64,000 bases of DNA from CAYPFY01 sp964410105 (GTDB lineage Bacteria; Bacteroidota; Ignavibacteria; UBA10030; SZUA-254): NCBI GenBank assembly GCA_964410105.1, contig CAYPFY010000018.1:6666-70665 (forward strand), given 5' to 3'. The translations under genes were made by a program, and so were the position numbers. The notes under the pieces were generated by a model, which searched no databases, was not told the origin of the DNA, and saw only the letters and a list, made by a program, of their open reading frames with translations. Of the stretch, positions 59,968-64,000 are shown one piece after another. Each line of letters begins with the position of its first letter. The first letter of the stretch is position 1.

Positions 59968-62826
59968 ATGATTGCAGAGAATTTTGCGGACCGCCACATC
60001 GGTCCGGATGAGCAGGATATTGCGGCCATGCTTCGAGAACTCGACTGCTCTTCCCTTGGTGATTTCATCAACACAGTAGTTCCTTCCGCCGTCCGCACAC
60101 GCCACTCTCTCAAACTGCCGCCGGCACTGGGCGAACCGGAGGCGTTGCGAACATTACGCGGCATGGCCTCGAAAAATCAGGTCTTTCGCTCGCTGATCGG
60201 AATGGGGTATTCCGATACATTCACCCCCTCGGTGATCCGCCGAAATGTTCTGGAAAATCCCGGCTGGTACACCCAGTATACTCCCTACCAGGCAGAGATC
60301 GCACAGGGGCGCCTCGAAGCGCTTCTCAATTTCCAGACCGTCGTGAGCGACCTGACCGGTCTCCCGGTCGCCAATGCCTCGCTCCTCGACGAAGCCACGG
60401 CTGCCGCCGAGGCGATGACGATGTTTTATGGGATCAAGGGAAAGCCACAGGGCGGGATCTTTTTTGCCTCGTCCGAATGCCATCCGCAGACGATCACGCT
60501 CATAAAGACGCGCGCGCGGGCCCTAGGGATTGGCATCCAGGTCGGCGCGCACGAGAATTTTGAGTTTTCTGACAAGATTTTTGGCGCGATCATCCAGTAT
60601 CCGGCATCCGATGGAGCCGTCTACGACTACAAGCCTTTTTGCGATCGCGCGCACGCGGCCGGTGTGCTCGTTGCCGCTGCGTCCGATCTGCTGAGCCTGA
60701 CGCTGCTCGTTCCCCCAGGGGAATTCGGCGCCGATGCCGCCGTCGGTAACAGCCAGCGCTTCGGCGTCCCCCTCGGATACGGCGGACCTCATGCGGCATT
60801 CTTCGCAACCAGGGATGAGTTCAAGCGCCATTTGCCGGGGCGTATCATCGGCGTTTCGATCGACTCCCAGGGAAAGAACGCTCTCCGTATGGCGCTTCAG
60901 ACCCGCGAGCAACATATCCGGCGCGAGAAGGCCACATCGAATATCTGCACCGCTCAGGTGCTTCTCGCCGTCATGGCCGGATTCTATGCGGTCTATCACG
61001 GCCCCCGGGGTTTGAGGAGAATCGCCGAACGCACTCACGGCCTCGCGACAAGGCTCGCATCAGGCCTGAAAAGTCTCGGGTTCCCGATTCTCCACGAGAA
61101 TTATTTCGACACGATCCGCGTCGCATGCAACGCGGCGCAGAGAAAGTCGGTTGAAAACGAGCTCCGGGCAAGAAAGATTAATGTTCGCTGGTTTTCCGAC
61201 TCCCTGGGAATATCTCTGGATGAGGTTTCGACACACGAAGAAGTCGAGTTGCTGCTGCATGCGTTCGGGAAAACAAACAGCATTTCTTCTGCCGCCCGGT
61301 CTTCGGAAGAATTCGGCGAGTATGAGGGACCGATGAAACGAGGGTCGCCCTTTCTTACGCACCACGTATTCAATTCACACCGGTCGGAGACCGAGATGCT
61401 GAGGTATATCCGGTCTCTCGAAGAAAAAGACCTCTCGCTGACCACGAGTATGATCCCCCTCGGCTCCTGTACCATGAAGCTGAATGCCACGACGGAGCTC
61501 CTCCCTGTGACATGGCCTGAGTTTTCAAGCCTTCACCCTTACGCCCCTCCCGAACAGGCTCTCGGCTACGGGGAGTTGTTCGAGAGTCTCGAGGCGATGC
61601 TGAAGGAAGTCACCGGTTACGCCGCTATTTCGCTCCAACCTAACTCCGGGGCTCAGGGGGAATATGCCGGTCTCCTGACTATACGCGCTTACCACGAGTC
61701 CCGCGGCCAGGGGCACCGAAAGGTCTGCCTTATTCCCTCGTCCGCGCATGGCACGAATCCTGCAAGCGCCGTGATGGCGGGGATGAGCGTCGTCATCGTC
61801 GGCTCCAACGGCGACGGGAGTATCGACATGAAGGATCTGGAAGAGAAGGCGAAGCTCCACGCCGATGATCTCGCAGCATTCATGGTGACCTACCCCTCCA
61901 CACACGGTGTGTTCGAAGAGGGGATTAAGGAGATTTGCAAGAAGATTCATCAGTACGGCGGCCAGGTCTATATGGACGGCGCAAACCTGAACGCCCAGCT
62001 CGGACTGAGCCTCCCGTCAGAGCTCGGGGCGGACGTCTGCCATATAAATCTCCACAAGACTTTCTGCATTCCACACGGCGGCGGCGGACCCGGGATGGGA
62101 CCGATAGGAGTTGCTCCCCACCTCGCGGAATTTCTCCCTTCTCATCCTCTCTCTCCCTCTCCGGGGAAGGGGTTCGGACCGGTTTCTGCCGCCCCGTGGG
62201 GTAGCGCCGGGATACTGATGATTTCGTGGGCGTATATCGCCATGATGGGAGCCGAGGGGCTTACAAAGTCATCCTCGGTGGCAATTCTGAACGCCAATTA
62301 CATGGCGAAGAGACTGGAAAAGTTTTTCCCGATAGTTTATAAGGGGGAGAACGGCCGCGTCGCCCACGAGTTCATTCTCGACCTCCGGCCGATCAAGGTA
62401 AGTTCCGGAATCGAGGTCGAGGATGTGGCAAAAAGGCTAATCGACTACGGTTTTCATGCCCCAACGACTTCCTTCCCCGTCGCCGGGACGCTCATGATCG
62501 AACCCACGGAAAGCGAATCAAAAGAAGAACTCGATCGCTACTGCGATGCGCTGATCGCGATCCGTGGAGAGATCGACGAGATTGAAAACGGAATTGCCTC
62601 GCGAGAGAATAATGTTCTGAAAAACTCGCCCCATACAGCCGCCATGGTCACAAGTGATTCGTGGAGTTTTCCCTACCCAAGGGAAAAGGCTGCGTTCCCC
62701 GCTCCCTGGAGCCGGATGAGGAAGTTCTGGCCCTCCGTGGGGCGAATCAATAGTGTGTACGGCGACCGCCACCTTGTCTGCACATGCCCGCCTGTTGAAG
62801 CGTACGCCGAAAGCGCAGTGAGCTAA
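59968..62826 (+). CDS. gcvP: Glycine dehydrogenase (decarboxylating), fused P protein
   Basis: 952-residue PLP enzyme that decarboxylates glycine and loads GcvH. Full-length fused P1-P2 form: N-terminal FADRHIGPDEQDIAAML and the catalytic half with the PLP-binding Lys697 in NLHKTFCIPHGGGGPGMGPIG, preceded by SAHGTNPASAVMAGM. The C-terminal TSFPVAGTLMIEPTESESKEEL block is present. It starts one base after gcvH. gcvT and the L protein are not in the window. Confidence 0.97.
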   Translation: MIAENFADRHIGPDEQDIAAMLRELDCSSLGDFINTVVPSAVRTRHSLKLPPALGEPEALRTLRGMASKNQVFRSLIGMGYSDTFTPSVIRRNVLENPGWYTQYTPYQAEIAQGRLEALLNFQTVVSDLTGLPVANASLLDEATAAAEAMTMFYGIKGKPQGGIFFASSECHPQTITLIKTRARALGIGIQVGAHENFEFSDKIFGAIIQYPASDGAVYDYKPFCDRAHAAGVLVAAASDLLSLTLLVPPGEFGADAAVGNSQRFGVPLGYGGPHAAFFATRDEFKRHLPGRIIGVSIDSQGKNALRMALQTREQHIRREKATSNICTAQVLLAVMAGFYAVYHGPRGLRRIAERTHGLATRLASGLKSLGFPILHENYFDTIRVACNAAQRKSVENELRARKINVRWFSDSLGISLDEVSTHEEVELLLHAFGKTNSISSAARSSEEFGEYEGPMKRGSPFLTHHVFNSHRSETEMLRYIRSLEEKDLSLTTSMIPLGSCTMKLNATTELLPVTWPEFSSLHPYAPPEQALGYGELFESLEAMLKEVTGYAAISLQPNSGAQGEYAGLLTIRAYHESRGQGHRKVCLIPSSAHGTNPASAVMAGMSVVIVGSNGDGSIDMKDLEEKAKLHADDLAAFMVTYPSTHGVFEEGIKEICKKIHQYGGQVYMDGANLNAQLGLSLPSELGADVCHINLHKTFCIPHGGGGPGMGPIGVAPHLAEFLPSHPLSPSPGKGFGPVSAAPWGSAGILMISWAYIAMMGAEGLTKSSSVAILNANYMAKRLEKFFPIVYKGENGRVAHEFILDLRPIKVSSGIEVEDVAKRLIDYGFHAPTTSFPVAGTLMIEPTESESKEELDRYCDALIAIRGEIDEIENGIASRENNVLKNSPHTAAMVTSDSWSFPYPREKAAFPAPWSRMRKFWPSVGRINSVYGDRHLVCTCPPVEAYAESAVS

Positions 62827-62836
62827 TTCTACCAGT

Positions 62837-62855
62837 CGGACCCGCCATGGGTCCG
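62837..62855 (+). terminator. Possible weak terminator hairpin after gcvP
   Basis: CGGACCC and GGGTCCG pair across the loop GCCAT, ten bases after the gcvP stop. No T-run follows, so it is a weak or factor-dependent candidate. Confidence 0.3.
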
Positions 62856-63275
62856 GGCAGATTTGAGGTTGCCATAATGCTTGGGCCCGTAAGGACTTCA
62901 AGGATTTGTAGGCGTGGCCAAGGGGAAGTTGAAGGAATTCATACCGCGACCTTGACTTGGAAGCTATGAATGTGTAAATTCCTTCCAGTTCGTCGGTGCC
63001 GTGGGCGGCGAATTCCTGATGTGTCAATGGGGGCTCGTTAATCCTACGCATAGAGCGGTGAGTGAGGCGGTGGCCGCGCCTCGTGTGGATGGCACGCTCA
63101 TTCACAGCGCACGTTCTTACCTTTAGAAAATTCAGCACTCTTCAACGCTGGCTGAAGTATAACCAACCGGCCGCCCTCCTTTCTATGCCGCTGGGTGTCG
63201 GTCCGAAATCGTGGCCTCGATCGTTTGATGCCACTGTGAAAAGTCGCGTTGATGTATGCCCAGGAGGGAAAATCC
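62856..63275. other. Intergenic gap before the repeat protein
   Basis: About 420 bp. Frames on both strands (up to about 200 codons on the minus strand, overlapping gcvP) look like shadows. Nothing supportable is seen, apart from the likely promoter region of the following gene and its AGGAGGG ribosome site at about 63262-63268. Confidence 0.4.
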
Positions 63276-64000
63276 ATGTCTCGAGTCATCTCCACGTCAG
63301 CAAGGTTGTCGCTTACGATCTTGGCAATTCTTTGCTCGGTATATCGCTCTCATGGGCAGACCCTGATCCACTACGGTGACGTTCGACAGGATACTCTGTC
63401 CAGCCTGGCACAGAGGAATCAATATGTTTTTTCTGCATCGCGCCACGACGTCATTACGATATGGATGGTCGGCGGAGGTAGCTTTACACCGACATTTGAA
63501 CTCTACGACCCTTACGGCCGCCAGCTAAAACTGGTCTACCCCCCTACCTTCTCTAACACCGCTTACCTTGACAGTCTGACGCTCGATACGACGGGCAATT
63601 ACACTATTCTGGCTTATGACGACGATGGTCAACAACTCGGGAACTATGGCCTTGAAGTCCAGCGAACGTTCTCACCTGCAGGGGTGATACCGATCGCCTA
63701 CGGGCAGACACTGCAGGACACGCTTCATCAGAGAGCGGAGATGAGGACGTATACCTTCACGGGGAGCAAGGATGATATTATCACCCTGTGGACCGTCGGG
63801 AATGGGACGTTCCTTCCGTATGTCGAGTTGTATGATCCGCAGGGTACACGCCTGAGACGGTTTGGACCGCCTGCTTTCAGTTATACCTCGTATCTGGATA
63901 CGTTCAGGCTTCCCCTGGACGGCAGCTACATTGTTCTCGTCCGGGATGATGACGGTCAGAACGTGGGTAATTATGGGATGCATGTCCAGCGAACGTTCTC
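63276..64000 (+). CDS. Secreted protein of tandem beta-sandwich repeats, C-terminus beyond window
   Basis: 241 residues visible, frame open at the window end. A signal peptide (about 4-22, VISTSARLSLTILAILCSV) follows an ATG with AGGAGGG at good spacing. The rest is two repeats of 109 residues sharing YGxxxQDTL, FELYDPYGRQL/VELYDPQGTRL, YLDSLTL/YLDTFRL and DDDGQxxGNYGxxVQRTFS. The pattern resembles the PPC-type jelly-roll domains found in secreted adhesins and peptidases. More repeats or a catalytic/sorting domain probably lie downstream. No function can be assigned. Confidence 0.75.
   Translation, partial: MSRVISTSARLSLTILAILCSVYRSHGQTLIHYGDVRQDTLSSLAQRNQYVFSASRHDVITIWMVGGGSFTPTFELYDPYGRQLKLVYPPTFSNTAYLDSLTLDTTGNYTILAYDDDGQQLGNYGLEVQRTFSPAGVIPIAYGQTLQDTLHQRAEMRTYTFTGSKDDIITLWTVGNGTFLPYVELYDPQGTRLRRFGPPAFSYTSYLDTFRLPLDGSYIVLVRDDDGQNVGNYGMHVQRTF
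63348..64000 (+). repeat. Tandem 327-bp (109-codon) coding repeat
   Basis: The same 17-base string (GTCCAGCGAACGTTCTC) starts at 63657 and 63984, and ATC-x-TAC-GG starts at 63366 and 63693, both 327 bp apart. The second unit is cut by the window end. Confidence 0.75.

Noticed and set aside
62518..63138. 206-codon minus-strand frame across the gcvP end
   Set aside because: About half is antisense to gcvP and the rest shows no domain pattern.

Overview
The window is 64 kb of moderately GC-rich chromosomal DNA, densely packed with genes. It contains no phage, insertion sequence, CRISPR array, rRNA or tRNA that I can recognise. The gene content fits a free-living Gram-negative bacterium: three outer-membrane porin-like barrels, a DUF4296-like lipoprotein, Kdp and Pst transport, and many genes without a strong Shine-Dalgarno. 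The style suggests the Bacteroidota/Ignavibacteria (FCB) side of the tree. That placement is inference from gene style only.

Layout. 1-5.6 kb: a cell-wall M23 peptidase (cut by the window edge), an FAH-family enzyme, purM and a GAF-type histidine kinase. 5.6-11.4 kb: a complete phosphate operon on the minus strand (phosphate porin, pstS, pstC, pstA, pstB, phoU). 13.6-19.4 kb: a plus-strand run of an OmpR-type response regulator, a CHAD protein split by one in-frame TGA, a SixA-type phosphatase, two adjacent thymidylate-kinase-like proteins, a Ppx/GppA exopolyphosphatase and a ParB-like protein; this looks like a polyphosphate module. 19.6-31.2 kb: miscellaneous metabolism and stress genes (acetyltransferase, serine hydrolase, Ser/Thr kinase with a propeller, DODA dioxygenase, NAPE-PLD-like MBL enzyme, pirin, peroxiredoxin). 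31.9-34.7 kb: a molybdate module (Mop, ModE-type regulator, porin, ModA) with no modB or modC. 34.7-37.3 kb: a visibly more A/T-rich stretch with a gene fragment, one lipoprotein and a long gene-poor gap. 37.3-47.9 kb: kdpFAB-porin-kdpC-chrA-kdpD-kdpE on the minus strand. 48-53 kb: gpmA, a PhoR-like kinase, an inverted DUF47-pit phosphate operon, a PhoB-like regulator and a DUF4296-like lipoprotein. 53.3-56.7 kb: an ECF sigma factor followed by two YCII/VOC gene pairs. 57.1-62.8 kb: housekeeping genes efp, accB, accC, gcvH, gcvP. The end holds the start of a secreted protein made of 109-residue repeats.

The main thread is phosphate. Upstream of four separate units (porin-pstS, pstCAB-phoU, the response regulator leading the polyphosphate module, and lipoprotein-phoB) I can read direct repeats of a TTAACA-like hexamer at an exact 11-bp period (6-mer + 5-nt spacer, two to four copies). 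This is the geometry used by PhoB/PhoP-family regulators. It links uptake (porin, Pst, Pit), signalling (PhoR, two PhoB paralogues, PhoU, DUF47) and storage (CHAD, Ppx, SixA, TMK-like pair) into one predicted regulon. The best candidate for something undescribed is the CHAD-SixA-TMK-like-TMK-like-Ppx-ParB-like operon, in which the second TMK-like protein carries Arg in place of the P-loop Lys.
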